Positions 1-13,300 are shown, counted from the first letter of the stretch. The stretch: DNA of 64,000 nucleotides from Lasioglossum baleicum (GCF_051020765.1 NC_134933.1:6979461-7043460); one strand, 5' to 3'. A program made the numbers and translations. Notes: generated from the letters alone by a model not told the origin.

Positions 1-531
1 GTTGCTCGTTTAAGCCGGATTTCAAAAATGCATTCGAGAAAATTCTAATGCACTATTATTAAAATGCAGCGGGAGTTTGTCTGATAACTTTTTTAACAAA
101 CTTTCGGGATGTACAGAGTGTTCCACCAGTTCCCTGCATCACCACAAACCTTACATTTTTCAGGAGAAAGGTTTACAGCGCAGAAGTATCTGCTCGAAAT
201 AAATTTTGCACGGGAACTGGTGGAAAAAGTCTACACAGGTTTATGGTAATGGTGACAGTATATTGCATTTCACATACCATCTGTGATAACGTCATCGTGT
301 GGTGATTTCGTCCAATAGTTGATAGGCATTGGGAACGCCTCTAAATTGCATTGCAAAGTCATCCTCTGCCCCTCCTGTGCTCCCACTGTATTATTATGTC
401 TCGCGATCTCCGGAGCAACTGTAACAATAAATTATTTCCGTCTTAGATTAGCGTATAAAATAAAAATGATCTGTGTTAGTTGCAAGGGAAAGGAGTCGAA
501 CGAAATCAAATGGTTGTTCAAAGATACTTAC
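1..531 (-). other. Partial intron 3' of the Ig2 exon, with a short inverted repeat
   Basis: This is the start of the intron that follows the Ig2 exon, so the window ends inside the gene. No Ig3 signature is present on the minus strand. The only structure seen is an imperfect inverted repeat: TTCCACCAGTTCCC at 121 pairs with GGGAACTGGTGGAA ending at 225, about 105 bp end to end. It could be a very small MITE, but no clear target duplication flanks it. Confidence 0.6.
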
Positions 532-660
532 ATTGTACTATAAGCATTATTCTTTTACTGACAGTGGGTGGCACGCCATTCGATGCAATACAGAAATATG
601 CACCCATCTGCGATCGGTTGACTTTCGTGATGTTGAAGACTGATCCCTCTATGCTCTTCA
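532..660 (-). CDS. DIP/lachesin-like IgSF protein, exon encoding second half of Ig2
   Basis: The acceptor TTGTTGCAG ends at 661 and the donor GTAAGTATC starts at 531. The 129-nt exon (2 + 42 codons + 1) joins the preceding exon in phase 1 to give GKEVKSIEG. It then reads SVFNITKVNRSQMGAYFCIA and SNGVPPTVSKRIMLIVQ. The MGAYFCIASNGVPP stretch is one of the most conserved signatures of DIP/lachesin Ig2 domains and contains the second Ig2 cysteine. Two sequons (NIT, NRS) are visible. The last base is a T, expected to begin a Phe codon of the usual F-P-P linker into Ig3, but the Ig3 exon is not in positions 1-531 and must lie left of the window. No open frame marks this exon on its own; it was recognised from the peptide signature. 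Confidence 0.9.
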
Positions 661-3600
661 CTGCAACAAGAAAATTGGATTCTACTTATCGAAATTATTT
701 AGGTGGTTCGGAACCCACCATAAACAGTAGGTCCCGCTGAAAAGGCGATGGTGAGAGTGGAAAAAGGAAGAGGATTGGTAAATGAATTTGAAACCCTGAG
801 GGGACCAAATATCATGTCCATACCATACCATTATCGAAATTATTTTATTATAGAAATTATTTCTACTACACTCCGCGACAAAACGATCAGACACCTCTAA
901 ATTTCCCTATATTTCTCAATACCAATGATGTGTACAAAGATTTTGTATACATATAGATCTCTATAGAGTATCCTCTGTTTAGTAACGTACGAAGTAACTG
1001 CTATTATTTACGTTGTGTCTTAGGAGTTATATCAGTTTACATGAAAAACCGGTGCGTCAAAACGGTAAAACATGGTGAAGAAGAATAGCGATTTAATTAC
1101 ACTGTCCAACACCAACTTTGTTCCGCAATTACTGTTGGTTGGTTCTTATAGAGTCTTTTGCGCTGATTCCGAATCTGCCCTTAATTTTTCTCCTATCACA
1201 GATGAACAGTTTTTGAGAAACATGATTTTGAAAAAAAACGTATTTTTCAACTTGAAAGAAATATTGTGATGTTATTATAAAAGATATTGAATTGTTCTTT
1301 GCAGCAAAAGATTCTGTAGACTCTCCCGAATACAGTGATATCCAATCTTGATACATTACGAATGTTTAAACATGTTTAAACAATCATTAAAGACGGAGAG
1401 ACACCACTTTGCACCAATTTTTGAGGATATTTTTGAATTTATCTCAAAAAATAAGGGTCCAGCGGAAAATTGAACTATATCACCCGATAGAGCAGACTTT
1501 TATGTTGAGATCCGACAGTGGTTATTAACAGTAATTTACTGTTAATGGTTTATGTTTAATATCGGACTATCTTTACTTTCTATTACCTAAATACTTAGCA
1601 CCGTACGTTCAATTCAATTAAGTCTGAAAAGAAAAATTGAAGTACATTTATGGTTCCTCGAAGTGGCCTCAGGGCATAAAGGGTTAATTTAACGTAAGTT
1701 GGAGGATATTAAAATGTCCATTACGCAGGCAGAGTATGAGGGTTAATAATTCCAAGATGAAAAACACAGCTAGCAGAAAGATAAGCTGGTTTTATGCGCT
1801 ATTATATTTTAGAATGTTGAGCAAGATCAATGTATCCAGTGGATATTATCCACCCTCGATAAAACTTTGTTGGCTGAGAATTCTTAAGCCATCGCCGGGT
1901 TTCCGTATAAATTTGTATAAAATAGTCGATCTAAAAAGTGAATGCTACGAATGAATATCTTAAACGAAGTCCCAACAAGGATAACAAAGTATATGACTTC
2001 TCAGAGAATTAGTAATGCTTAACTATAACATCAACATAATATTCCTCGTTACATAAACCGTTCATTATTCGCGCGTAAGCCGAGTAAATTAACAAGAAGT
2101 TTGATAACGTAAGCAATTAAAGGTTAAACACATGAATTTATTACGTAATTAAATGTTTGAAGGTATTGCTACGGGGGTGCAGTTATTGATATCAGCGAAG
2201 CCTCATTTAATTACGTGAACGTTGCATCGCGTGTGGATACACGCGCGAGTAGTATCGCTCGATCGGCCGATAGTCTTTCGCGCCGAAATTGTGCCGTTTC
2301 CGTTGGAAAATTCGCAAACGGATCGATCGGGGATCAACTTTCGCGCGGCGGCGATTCACTGAGAACATATTTATCCGTGCGAGTCATAAATCGGACACAG
2401 GTTTCGCTGCTTCCGTTTCGGCGGAATAATAATTACTCGCGAAGCGGGCCGGTGTTGATTTAGCCTTGGCAAAAAGCTCGTTATAGCCTGTCCGAAATTA
2501 ATATTAACTGATCAGCGGGAGGGTCTGCTTCCGCACCATCGATACTGCGAATAATCCCCGGTTTTTGTTAATCCATTTAATCCGAGTGGGTATTCAATGC
2601 TCTGCCCCCGTTCCCACATAGCTGCGGGGGAATTGTGTTGCAGACGCAACGCTGGACACGCGTTTCTTGCTTCGACCGGGGGACACGTGATTATATCCTC
2701 CTGCGACGGTTACGACTATACCGATCCTCCGAAAAACGCGGATTGCGTGTTTGTGCATCGTCTTGTGCGATTCCCAAATGTACAAGGGTCGGTCGAAGTT
2801 ACACCTCCTTTCGAGAGGGGGGTACAGTCTCGAAATTTGAATAATGATGTTAGATGTTTAAGAGACCTACTAATTTTCGAAAAATTTGTCCTCGTTACCA
2901 CGCTGGATGCACCCTTTGGGAGCCCTGGAAGCTCAATGTACATAGAAAGATACAATAGAAACAGTGGTCCATTAATATTTAATGTATTTTCATATGTATT
3001 TCGTATCAAAGAATAACCTACATATTAGCGATGTTCATTTTCTATGAATATCGAATTCAGTGGCTCTCAACCTTTCATGCTTCATGTACCCCTTGGAAGC
3101 ACAATCATTCTTCCACTAAATTGCTCATAGCAAACATTGGGGCATTCACAGCTCGATGAAATTTGGTAGACTGATACACGAGGCTACAGAGAAGTGACCC
3201 GCAAACCCATTAAACCTGAATGATCAGCCTCACGTAAAAATGACGATCGAAACGTTCGAACCTTGTGATAACCGATGATCCGCCAAACGTTTCGATCGAT
3301 TTAATGATTTTTCATTAAATATTCCCCAATGGTTTTATACGGTATTGTGTATCAGAAAGTATATTAAATGCTTATTAATTATTACTAATGCTCACTCTCT
3401 ATAATTAAAATGAAATAAAACGAATGTGCATTTCATTATTGTTAATCTTTGTGTTTAACAATTTTTTAAACATTTCTGTACGTTGTTAATTCATAAAGTT
3501 TCTATAACACACTGCTTTAATATTTCTCAACCTCCAACAATGAAAAACTCATTTTTCATCCCTTGAAAATAGTGTGTCTACAAGAGGTTAAAGAAAGCAA

Positions 3601-4476
3601 CGTATGCAAATGTGCAAACCATGTGAAAATGGGTTTGAGGACGACAAGTGTTTGCAAATACTCGGTGATTGAGCGCAATGGCAGCAGCTAGTTGCCATAT
3701 TGCTTCGGCGATAGTAAAAGCGACACTCGTTTGTATTTTTTTAGACGAAAAGATTGAATAAATATTTGTTTCGTCACGAGATACCTTGTAAATTGAATAA
3801 TTCGATTGATAGTTCATAGAATGAAGATTTTTATCAACCCAATACTCAATGTCTCACTGTGAAAATCTAATACAAACATAAAATCAGTATCTAAGTATCA
3901 ATGCTAAAAGAAAATCTAGTAAATCCATTTCAAATAGATACACTAAAGTATTCCAGTTTCTCGAATCATTTAACAGATAGTCATTTGCGGACCATACTGA
4001 GTGTAAAAAATGAACCGTTTCGTTCGGTTGATTAATTTCTCGACGCTTTCACTCCCCTTGATTGGAACTAGCGGTCTCTCAGAGTAGAGTCGATCGATCA
4101 AAGGTGCAACCGGAGGAATGATTTTTATTTGCAAATCTTTGCACGTACAGTTTCGCCGGGGCATTTGAACGCCTAGCACTCTTCATAAATTAAAAGCATT
4201 TCAAGGTTTTCCTCAGCATTGAAACTCACGACGCTCTATGTTATTCTTGACTTGGAAAAACTCGCGGCCCATTCAAAAGATGGCACAAGGTTGATACCAT
4301 TTCGCGCGTCGTCTGAATCAAATAACATACAGCTCGCGTGGAAGCGAGTCGCTAACGATTTACAGATTTACAATTTTAACATTCGTCCCCCCTGTTCCTG
4401 TAATAAATCCATTCATACGTCTTCCTCGCGGCCGTATTAAAACAGAAAGCAAATTAACGAGACACGACGACTTCTA

Positions 4477-4500
4477 ACTAGACTGCGGATTTTATACGTT
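4477..4500 (+). repeat. Dispersed AGACTGCGGAT motif, copy
   Basis: CTAGACTGCGGATTTTATAC. One of about eight dispersed sites sharing the core AGACTGCGGATTTTTATGCA. Confidence 0.6.
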
Positions 4501-5799
4501 TATGGATTTGCAAAGATCGCATTAAAAAGCTACAGGGACGCTTGCAATGGAGGGTAGCCAGTGAGAAGAAGACTATAGAGTAACAAAATGATAAATCTAA
4601 ATGTCAAAAGGACAATGAAAAATAAAAAGAGCAAAGTGGTTGGGTTCGTTATGTTCTGAAGCAACAATGCTAGAGTAACACGATGACGGGACAACAAGAA
4701 AGTTGGAATGTCCATTGGACGCTTTCAACTTGCATTTCCAGTGCTGATAGAGACTACAGTGGTAACCACACCAGTAGAGCAGAGGGACACACAGAGCGAA
4801 CGTAAATCTTGCGGTGGAAAACTAAAAGGCGGTTACAGCGGTCAGTCCTGGTTTAATTTTCGATTCGTTGGGCTCTGACATTCTACCTACGCGCTTAATC
4901 TGTGCACAAAGCAATTTATGTTATTGAAGTCTCTGTCGACTCTACCTGTAATCACTTTCACGGGAGATAACCTCCAAACCACTGGCCAAACCATTCAATA
5001 CAAATCGTATTTCCTCTTTAATTAATTACCTGCAAAACCCCGTGGGCCATCAATTACCGGATGCGCCATCTCTGTCGCGCGTTTTCGAGTCTGCCTCGAC
5101 TTTGAGATATTTAAAGCGACCGCTTAGTTTAAATAGCTCCCGCGGGATTGTAAACATTGATAGCGCATTTGCATTAAATTGACTATCGCTCACGAGATAT
5201 CGTTTTTCATACGGCGGCCCCAAACGATCCCGATTTTTAGAAAATCGCCGACATCCGAGCCGCTATCATTTTGCAAAATGGGATCGCGCGTTAATCAACT
5301 CGGACTCATTTTCAAGATTCTAATTTCGCGATGCATTGTTCATTTTTTTTCGAAAATTTTGTTCTTAGACGTTGTTGTATGTAGGAAAATGAGAATATGT
5401 CCAAATATATTTTCCATGCATCTTCCATCCATACAAGTGGAAGTTTCAAGCTTTAAAAAATGAGCCCAAGTTTACTGCTGTACGATCTGTTTTTACGAAA
5501 TTATAGCGGTTTAATTATCGAGCCGCTGTGCATATAAATTACAGAAATTCCAGATTTTGCATTTTACTGTAACGAAATAAATTACCCACATTAAATTAAT
5601 TTCTCGAACGGCCCAACCAGATAAAAATGTCATGTGTTTATCTAAAACGGCTGGATTAAAATTTGAATAGAGTTTCATTAATTTCCACCGTATTTTTAAT
5701 CTTCAGAAGGTGTATTAATGCACAAGACACGTAAAAAGTGCACAAATATCCGCGGCCTAATGATAACGTTGTGTATGTATAAATAAAGTTGGAAGAAAG

Positions 5800-6070
5800 A
5801 GTAATTTCTTCATTTCGTGCAAAAACAAAAGTGATATTAAGAATCAATATTCATTCTTTCCCAATATATCGAATTTAGCATTAAGGGCGCTCTTGTTTCA
5901 GGAAAATAGCGGTGAGATTGAAAAAAATAATGATTTCTTCGTTTCATTTCGAAAGAGAGAAGTGATATTACGAATCGATATTCACCGTTTTTCCGATATA
6001 TCGAATTTACCATTAGGTCCATCTTATTTTAGGAGAATAAACGCGGAATTCGAAGAAATAATAATTCCCT
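5800..6070. repeat. Diverged two-copy tandem repeat, about 131 bp
   Basis: AAGTGATATTAAGAATC...ATATATCGAATTTAGCATTA at 5829 recurs as AAGTGATATTACGAATC...ATATATCGAATTTACCATTA at 5960. Copies differ at many sites. Confidence 0.75.
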
Positions 6071-8508
6071 TTAAAAGGAGCAATAACATTAGATTTGTTC
6101 CGGAATCCATGCTCTCTTTGCACTACATACATACTTTTGAGTTTCCCCATAAGAGCCCGCCGATTTCAGTCGAATAATTATTGTACAGACGAAATGTACA
6201 GGCCTTTGAATTCGGATTCGGATTCGGCGCATGCATATCGTTGCCTGTGTTTGGTATCAACCTGTAAATAATGTTAGAACGTGAAAGGTCTTTGATTTAC
6301 AAAGAGTCGACGGCAACATTCCGCGCGTTGCCGGGGAGTTTTACTATGTATTTGTATTTGCGCCGGTCTCCTAAATGGGATCGTTGGTTTATTCGCAAGT
6401 TTATTCACACGTGGCTGAGTACGGGCAGACTGACAATGAGTAAACCGAAAAAACAGACCGTGCAGAGGAGAAAGAGGAGGCGAGGAACACATCAAAGAAA
6501 ACGCTCGCGCGCGAACAAAATGATTCGGCTGATTAAATTTACAAGTGAATTCGAATTCTCGTCGCCCGCTGAAAATGATGCGGCGCCTTCACTTTTTAAA
6601 GCGTTCCATCGTTGACAAAAAAACCTGTGGCATCGGTCGTCATAAATATTAACAAAGCACAATAAATATAATGATAATGTTTGCACTTCACCGAGGCAGC
6701 TCAAGTCTCGCAGTGGAGGGGATTTTAGTTTTTCTTAGATCGTACAGTTTCCGTTCCCTCAAAATATTCACTGTATTGCCGATGCAATATAAAAATTAAT
6801 TTCTCAAACACTCGCAAATGTACAAAATAGATAAATAACAATACATGTCTGCATGCTCTATGGTTTTCAATTTGATGTGGAAGATTTTATTGCTATTATC
6901 GGAGAAGTTCTCGCAAGACAATGAATCGAGTAAACAGTAGGCAACCGTGTATTAAAAAGTATTTCAGATCTGGACAGGTCCGTAAAGTAATCCCGTGGAA
7001 GATAAAACGGACGAAAGATGGATGTTCATTTCAAGTCACATTTTTATTTCGACTTTTTTCAGGAAGAGTTCCTAAGTATCTGTCTTCCATTTGAACGCGA
7101 ACTTGGTAAATCCATAACAGGAAAGTAGGTACACTTCGAAATGTTCTCAGCTTATGTCGAACGGTTTCACGAACTTTTTCTGGTCGTTGCTCTCGACGGT
7201 TTTTTATTTGCTTTAATGAACACTGGCGAACTCCTAACTGCCTCGAAGCCCTTTCTGATTTCAATCTACGCTGTGTTCGCAATGTTACACTTTGCGACAA
7301 TAATTGCGACTATATCTAACAGTGGAATTGCCGAATTAGAAATTAGGAATTCGAAATTAGAAGGGAGAGATTACGTTGACTGTATACAGTAATTTGTTGA
7401 GAGAAGCATTTTGGTAATTTCTCTAATTACAAAATGAAAAGTCCAGTACTGAGATATTGTCCAGTATTTGTTAAATGTTTTGAATGAGAGTATGTACGTA
7501 TATCAATCGTAATAATTGTGGAATCCCCGAAATAACACTTTTGTCGCGGGCAATTGTAACTATTAAATTTTCATAGAGAGATATTCGAAATATATGTTTA
7601 GCGAAAGCGTTAATTCGGTAAATGTGTGAGCTCAGTCAATGTATGCGCATACTAATTTGATAAGCAAATGCATTCTCATACAATGCGATTTAAACGTTCG
7701 CTAGTAAATACATACATATATGTAGTACATACTCGTGCTTGATTGCGCAAAATCATTCGAATTGCAAAATACACTTTTATTATCGAACGCGAATACAATT
7801 CTGACTTCGATTATTTCTATAACATTACAATTTCTATTTAATTTTATGAAGAGTCTCCATGATAAAAGTAAAGTAAAATCATTAATCGCTGTTAATATGT
7901 ACATACATATATGTATGTATTGCATTTGTCTGAAAAACTTCACCCATTTCGTTGATCAACATTCCATATTTTTACTGCATATTTATTTTAATTAACGGTA
8001 GGATACGCGACAAGTATCACGATACTGACACGATATAAAAAACACAATAAAACTTTAGTAATTAGTAAAACTGGTTCGACGAATGCAAACAATTTTTTCA
8101 AATTCTAGTCAGCGCAAAAGGTTTCAAATAATTTTGTTAACTGGACTGAAATCACGTTAAACATTTTTATATTGCTTGTTACAGTCATCGTTAGAAGATA
8201 AAAAATGCCTATAATTGCATAATCAGAAGATCAATTTTGAAAGCGTCGTTGTAAAGAGGAGGCTACTTAATTAAAAGGAGGCTAATCTTCAAATCTATGG
8301 CAATTTCATTTGCGAGGAAAATTTTCGCAGACGTCTTTACCAACAAAGACACGAGACACCAGCGAACTGCTGCTGGTGTGGGGGTTCGGTTGGAATATTC
8401 ACGAGTTTCTTATCAGTTTATCTCGCGCGCTCCTCAAAAATCCAGTGGCCCGTACACGGTCGATTTCCTTTCGGTATAACACTATCGGTTTGAATCGAGA
8501 GCCAACGC

Positions 8509-8522
8509 GGGGGGGGGGGGGG
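8509..8522. repeat. Poly-G run of 14
   Basis: Fourteen consecutive G; could form a G-rich structure or be miscounted by sequencing. Confidence 0.9.
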
Positions 8523-8974
8523 CATAGTTTATTCCGTGTGCGCGGCTCAACATTCGGAAATGCAGGATACATTTTTCTTTCCGTAAGCAAGGTAGTTTCC
8601 TGCGGAGGAATATGGCGCGAGCAACAGTCGGTCCCGCACGAATAAAAGACAAAGGGATGATTTATGCTCGCACCCCACGCCCTCGCCTAGGCGAATCAGA
8701 ATGTTGGTATTACTTTGGTGTTGCTGTATGAAACCTAGGGGTGAGGGGGCCTGTATTTCATACCGACGTCATCGGCATGCCAACAATGCAGGTGAAACGA
8801 CAGGCTTTCGCATACTGTTGCCGCTGCACGCGTCCTACTCGTTAAGTAAGTTTGAAAGCCGGCCCGGTGATAAATTTTCATTGCATGTCCATCGTTCCTC
8901 ATATATTCCTTAACACTCTATTGACTTCGTATAAACGCGGGGGACGGAAACGTGCTTTTTTTCTCTTGCTTTTC

Positions 8975-9005
8975 CCCCCCTCTCTCTCTCTTTCTCTCTT
9001 TCTGT
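8975..9005. repeat. CT-rich simple repeat
   Basis: A run of C followed by CTCTCTCT/TTCTCTCT. Short frames over it on both strands are artefacts of low complexity. Confidence 0.8.
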
Positions 9006-9243
9006 CTATGCGCGCGTTCTTTTCGCAACGTGCAAGCCGCGCCGCGCGCAGAAAACGTATTGACAACGGAATGATACATCGAACACGATGCTCAAGTTTT
9101 AAACACAAGGACGGCTAGCCAGAGGCATCGACTTCGATCCAATTGAAAACGCCTCCCGGAACCCCGCTCGCATCGTTCGCTCGCAATTTACGGTTAGGGA
9201 TTCGCGAGGATTTAACGCGTTCACCGTCGAACAATAAAAAAGA

Positions 9244-9270
9244 TTAGACTGCGGATCTTTATGCGAATTT
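9244..9270 (+). repeat. Dispersed AGACTGCGGAT motif, copy
   Basis: TTAGACTGCGGATCTTTATG followed by CGAATTT. Confidence 0.65.
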
Positions 9271-10081
9271 ACGTTCTTTAAGACTGATCGATGCAACGGG
9301 AATTATCGGGGACACCATTTTTACTTGACGCTCCACCCTCGGTTATTCGTTCTGGAATACTTTCTTCCTTCTATCTGATACAGCAAAAATAATTTGAACA
9401 CGTTGACAATCGCTTTTAATTCGAACGCTACATTAACTACTGAAAACGCTTGTATATTGTTAATTCTCGTTTTGTCACAACGCGCAACGGTTCAAACAAC
9501 TAATTTTTCATTATATTGTTTACGGCATTGCAGAAGCACTTTCATGGGAAATCATTAAATAAATTCGTTCATTCGTGCTCAGGTTACATTAGCTCTGCAG
9601 TGGCACTCTAGGGTATGCCATCATCCCAGCAAAATTCGTTGTATCTAAATTGATTTTCGCATGGAGCTTGAATGTTATTTAAGATATATGTACATTTGCA
9701 CGCTTAATTTTATGTCGTAGTTTCCGCATTTTATATTTGAACCAGGACATTCGTGTATCAGCATAAAGATTGATTTTTTCATCTAGAGAATTCTCTGCGT
9801 CATCCATCTTGCGATCAGAAAAATATTGACACTTTATTATTATTGATCGTTGTGTGGTGCGTGTAAACTGCTTTTCCGATTTTACATTTTTTACGAAGAT
9901 GTGTTAAATGTTTAATATCTTTATAATGACTTTATAATTGGGCTTTTGTTGGCTTTTCGGTTCTGAACGAAAACATATGAAGAATCCTGGAATAAAGGCT
10001 TTCACACATTTTATATTTTTATAAACAGTTATTTGCACAGAACATATTCTCGACCAGTACATTTTAATCTGCGACGCTTAC

Positions 10082-10240
10082 CTTCTTTGCCATGCGTACG
10101 TAGTATAGTTTCTCCGTCTTCTCTTCTCCAAGTGATGTTCGGCGTGGGTATTCCTTTAGCCGCGCAGCGCAATGTAACATTGCTGCCCTCGTTAACAATC
10201 ATGTCCGTGCTCGTGGCGTAATCTGAGATATCTGGTGGAA
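10082..10240 (-). CDS. DIP/lachesin-like IgSF protein, exon encoding first half of Ig2
   Basis: The acceptor TTGCCAG ends at 10241 and the donor GTAAGC starts at 10081, giving a 159-nt exon (2 + 52 codons + 1). The product runs PPDISDYATSTDMIVNEGSN, then VTLRCAAKGIPTPNITWRRE, and ends in DGETILRTHGKE. This is the Ig1-Ig2 linker plus the A to C strands of Ig2, including its first cysteine and the ITWRRE tryptophan motif seen across DIP proteins. Sequons NVT and NIT are present. The TSTDM segment resembles some DIP paralogues more than others, but this is too little to assign one. The intron on its 5' side is only 1.18 kb, the shortest of the locus. The open frame continues past the donor into the intron, so the exon end is set by the donor and by the phase of the next exon. 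Confidence 0.93.
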
Positions 10241-11423
10241 CTGGCAACAGAAACGTCACAAATTATTTATTGCTTAGCAAATACTAATTGAACGACGTGC
10301 TCCGCTGATTCATAGATTGCGTTCTGCAGCTGCGACACCGCGAGTAACAAAGGAAATCGAAATTATAGAATAATAAATTCCATTATGCTACGATTCCAGA
10401 TAATGCAATTGCAGAACGCGTCAGCTATGTATATTTCTTGATATAATTATACCCCGGCCTGGTCAATATACTATCTGTTTATAGTATTATTCATCCCGCT
10501 ATTAAAATGGAACTGATTGACCAAAAAGTTTCTCGCTTTAGATCAATTCAATGGTTGTCGAAACACCACCTGTTATTCGTGTCACTGTAATTTCGATGAA
10601 ACCTGCATATTATATGGAACTCGAGAAAATATTCGACTCGATTTGTCCAACAGCCATCGTTCACATTCAGGGGCTGAAGGCAGTCCTCATCGCATGCGAA
10701 ATATTTTTGGTCGTTTGTCTCGGAAACTATTAATTCTAGAGGAAACGTATGAGCGTACGACTCGCGTGCGTTTTTTGACGTTGAATTCACTCGTGCAGAC
10801 AGATTCGAAAAAAATTCATTTGTCTTGACAATGCGCTATACCCAGCCCCAACTTGTAGGATTCTGTTCGCTCTGCGAACATGAATGATGGCATTTAATAT
10901 TTTCAACAAATCCTCGTTCGCAAAGGGTTGAATATATTTCGCGCGTTCTACGTTACTTAACATTCATCAACTAGACCGTGGTTCTTTGTGCAAGTTTTCA
11001 TTTCCATATGTCCGTTCATAAATACCAGAATTGGAGATGAATTTATTTAACCAACGAGGATAATGCCGTAACCTTAAGGACGGGATGAAATATAAACATT
11101 TTAGCGTTTGTGTTGGTGAATAAAATTTCTCGCATTTTTCAGAAAATACGACATAAATGTATGTATAATGACCTGCAATCTAAGAATGCATTAAAGTAGA
11201 CTATGGATTTTGATAAAAGTGTATATAACTCACACGATTACTTTTGCTTTAGAAAAATCGCACACATTTCGAAAAGTCTCGATAATTTTTCTGGAGAAAT
11301 TCCTAAAAAATTCACGTGGAAGCGGTCTCGAAAGGCAGAGTAATCCCTTAGGTGGGAAAGTTCGTCGAGCTCATGCCAAACTGTAGATTTTTGTTTATAA
11401 ATTTGTTTATCTAGCGAACCAAC
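10241..11423 (-). other. Intron (1.18 kb) between Ig1 and Ig2 exons
   Basis: This intron runs from donor GTTGGT to acceptor TTGCCAG. No repeat or coding signal was recognised. A few short open frames around 10517-10828 lie on both strands and look like chance. Confidence 0.85.
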
Positions 11424-11631
11424 CTACAACTTCCAAATAGCCGGTTTGGCTCTTCATTGGGTCGGTGTTCAGCTGGCACATGTATGCACCTCGATCATGT
11501 ACACGAACGTCCCGTATGTGTAGGTGCCACGTTTTGTGCTCCGTGTGCGTGACTCCGATCCTGTGATTCTTCGTGATCACGTGATTGGCTATCGTTAAAA
11601 TAGTTTGTGTGTCCACGCGTAGCCATGCTAC
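11424..11631 (-). CDS. DIP/lachesin-like IgSF protein, exon encoding second half of Ig1
   Basis: The exon runs from acceptor TTTTGCAG (ending 11632) to a donor GTTGGT (starting 11423). It is 208 nt, 69 codons plus one base. It opens with VAWLRVDTQTILTIANHVIT, the C-strand Trp block typical of Ig1 in DIP and lachesin proteins. It continues to DRGAYMCQLNTDPM, which carries the D-x-G-x-Y-x-C motif with the second Ig cysteine, and ends in GYLEVV. The phase-1 end supplies the G of a GTT codon completed by the exon at 10240, giving the family-typical V-V-V-P-P-D-I linker between Ig1 and Ig2. The donor is weak after its GT. A better-looking GTAGGT lies 4 nt upstream but would shift the frame. The protein is expected at the plasma membrane. 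Confidence in family and phase is high. Confidence 0.93.
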
Positions 11632-11975
11632 CTGCAAAACGAGAAACAAGAAAAACGTATTACCATCCACTTTCTGCCTGTTGTTTGTACGCTAAAGTGT
11701 AATTTTTTCTTATAGGCTAAGAGAAAGAAAAATACAAAATATATTCCAATCGGTGGGGCACATTGTCGCGTCACGGATACATGCACCAGAAAAGAAGACT
11801 GCGATCTGTCTTACGAACCCTGGGGCACCGAGCAATGCTCAAAACAGTCGTGTAGCATCTCAAAGCTTGTCATTCATGCCGTACCGTGGAAAGGAAGTTA
11901 TTGTTTAGCATGGCACAATTGTAAATGTCTCATTGTCCCATTGTATTGTAAGAGCGGAATAGACATCGGACAGCT

Positions 11976-13300
11976 ACGCTTCCCCGGGACAAGTTCAAAC
12001 ACACGGTGGAATCTTGTTACGGTCTGTACGCAGATTAGTTGCCTAAATTTGGATCGATCTGTTTCAAAGCATTTAATACGGTTTCTTCGATAAAAGTACG
12101 TTTTTCTTCATTTAAGTCTTTCGGAATCCATCGTAATTTCCATTTTGGATGGCTAACAGTAGCAATTACGTGTATAGTCGCTTGCGTGTTCAGAAAAATC
12201 GAATAAATCGCGAAATCGAGATTTTAAACTCGATAGTAAATGAAGGTTTAAAGGTTCGCAATATCTATTTATTGCGAACCATTATTTTGAGCAATAATAT
12301 TTAAAATTGAAATTCAAAATAAAGACAAAGTCCACATATTTTCAATATTCTTAAAATAAAATACTATTTTCAAAAATTACTGCATCAAACACGCTTCCCC
12401 GGGACAAGTTCAAACACGCGGTGGAATCTTGTTACGGTCTGTACGCAGATTAGTCGTCTAAATTTGAATCGATCTGTTTCAAAGCATTTAATACGGTTTC
12501 TTCGATAAAAGTACGTTTTTCTTCATTTAAGTCTTTCGGAATCCATCGTAATTTCCATTTTGGATGGCTAACAGTAGCAATTACGTGTATAGTCGCTTGC
12601 GTGTTCAGAAAAATCGAATAAATCGCGAAATCGAGATTTTAAACTCGATAGTAAATGAAGGTTTAAAGGTTCGCAATATCTATTTATTGCGAACCATTAT
12701 TTTGAGCAATAATATTTAAAATTGAAATTCAAAATAAAGACAAAGTCCACATATTTTCAATATTCTTAAAATAAAATACTATTTTCAAAAATTACTGCAT
12801 CAAACACGCTTCCCGGGGACAAGTTCAAACATACGGTGGAATATTGTTACGGTCTGTACGCAGATTAGTCGTCTAAATTTGAATCGATCTGTTTCAAAGC
12901 ATTTAATACGGTTTCTTCGATAAAAGTACGTTTTTCTTCATTTAAGTCTTTCGGAATCCATCGTAATTTCCATTTTGGATGGCTAACAGTAGCAATTACG
13001 TGTATAGTCGCTTGCGTGTTCAGAAAAATCGAATAAATCGCGAAATCGAGATTTTAAACTCGATAGTAAATGAAGTTTCAAAGGTTCGCAATATCTATTT
13101 AATGCGAACCATTATTTTGAGTAATAATATTTAAAATTGAAATTCAAAATAAAGACAAAGTCCACATATTTTCAATATTCTTAAAATAAAATACTATTTT
13201 CAAAAATTACTGCATCAAACACGCTTCCCGGGGACAAGTTCAAACACACGGTGGAATCTTGTTACGGTCTGTACGCAGATTAGTCGCCCAAATTTGGATT
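11976..13300. repeat. Tandem array, 415-bp unit, three full copies plus a partial fourth
   Basis: Copies begin with ACGCTTCCC at 11976, 12391, 12806 and 13221, an exact period of 415 bp. Copies are nearly identical. Copies 1-2 read CCCCGGGAC and copies 3-4 CCCGGGGAC. Copies 1 and 4 share TTTGGAT where 2 and 3 have TTTGAAT. Each unit carries a hairpin, GGTTCGCAATA paired with TATTGCGAACC around 6 bases; copy 3 has one change in it. The fourth copy stops after about 75 bases. Confidence 0.95.

Larger units (their letters stand above)
661..10081 (-). other. Intron (9.4 kb) inside Ig2
   Basis: This intron separates the two halves of Ig2. I found no conserved coding sequence on either strand. It holds a two-copy diverged tandem repeat (5800-6070), two copies of the dispersed AGACTGCGGAT motif (4481, 9246), a 14-base G run (8509-8522) and a CT-rich tract (8975-9005). 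A CpG-rich patch lies at about 2215-2460, where several short open frames overlap without resembling any known protein. The rest looks like ordinary AT-rich intron. Confidence 0.8.

Noticed and set aside
2597..3016. 139-residue plus-strand frame
   Set aside because: It overlaps other open frames on both strands in a CpG-rich patch; no family signature.
6271..6615. 114-residue plus-strand frame with Lys/Arg-rich middle
   Set aside because: The basic run comes from purine-rich DNA; no domain recognised and both strands are open.
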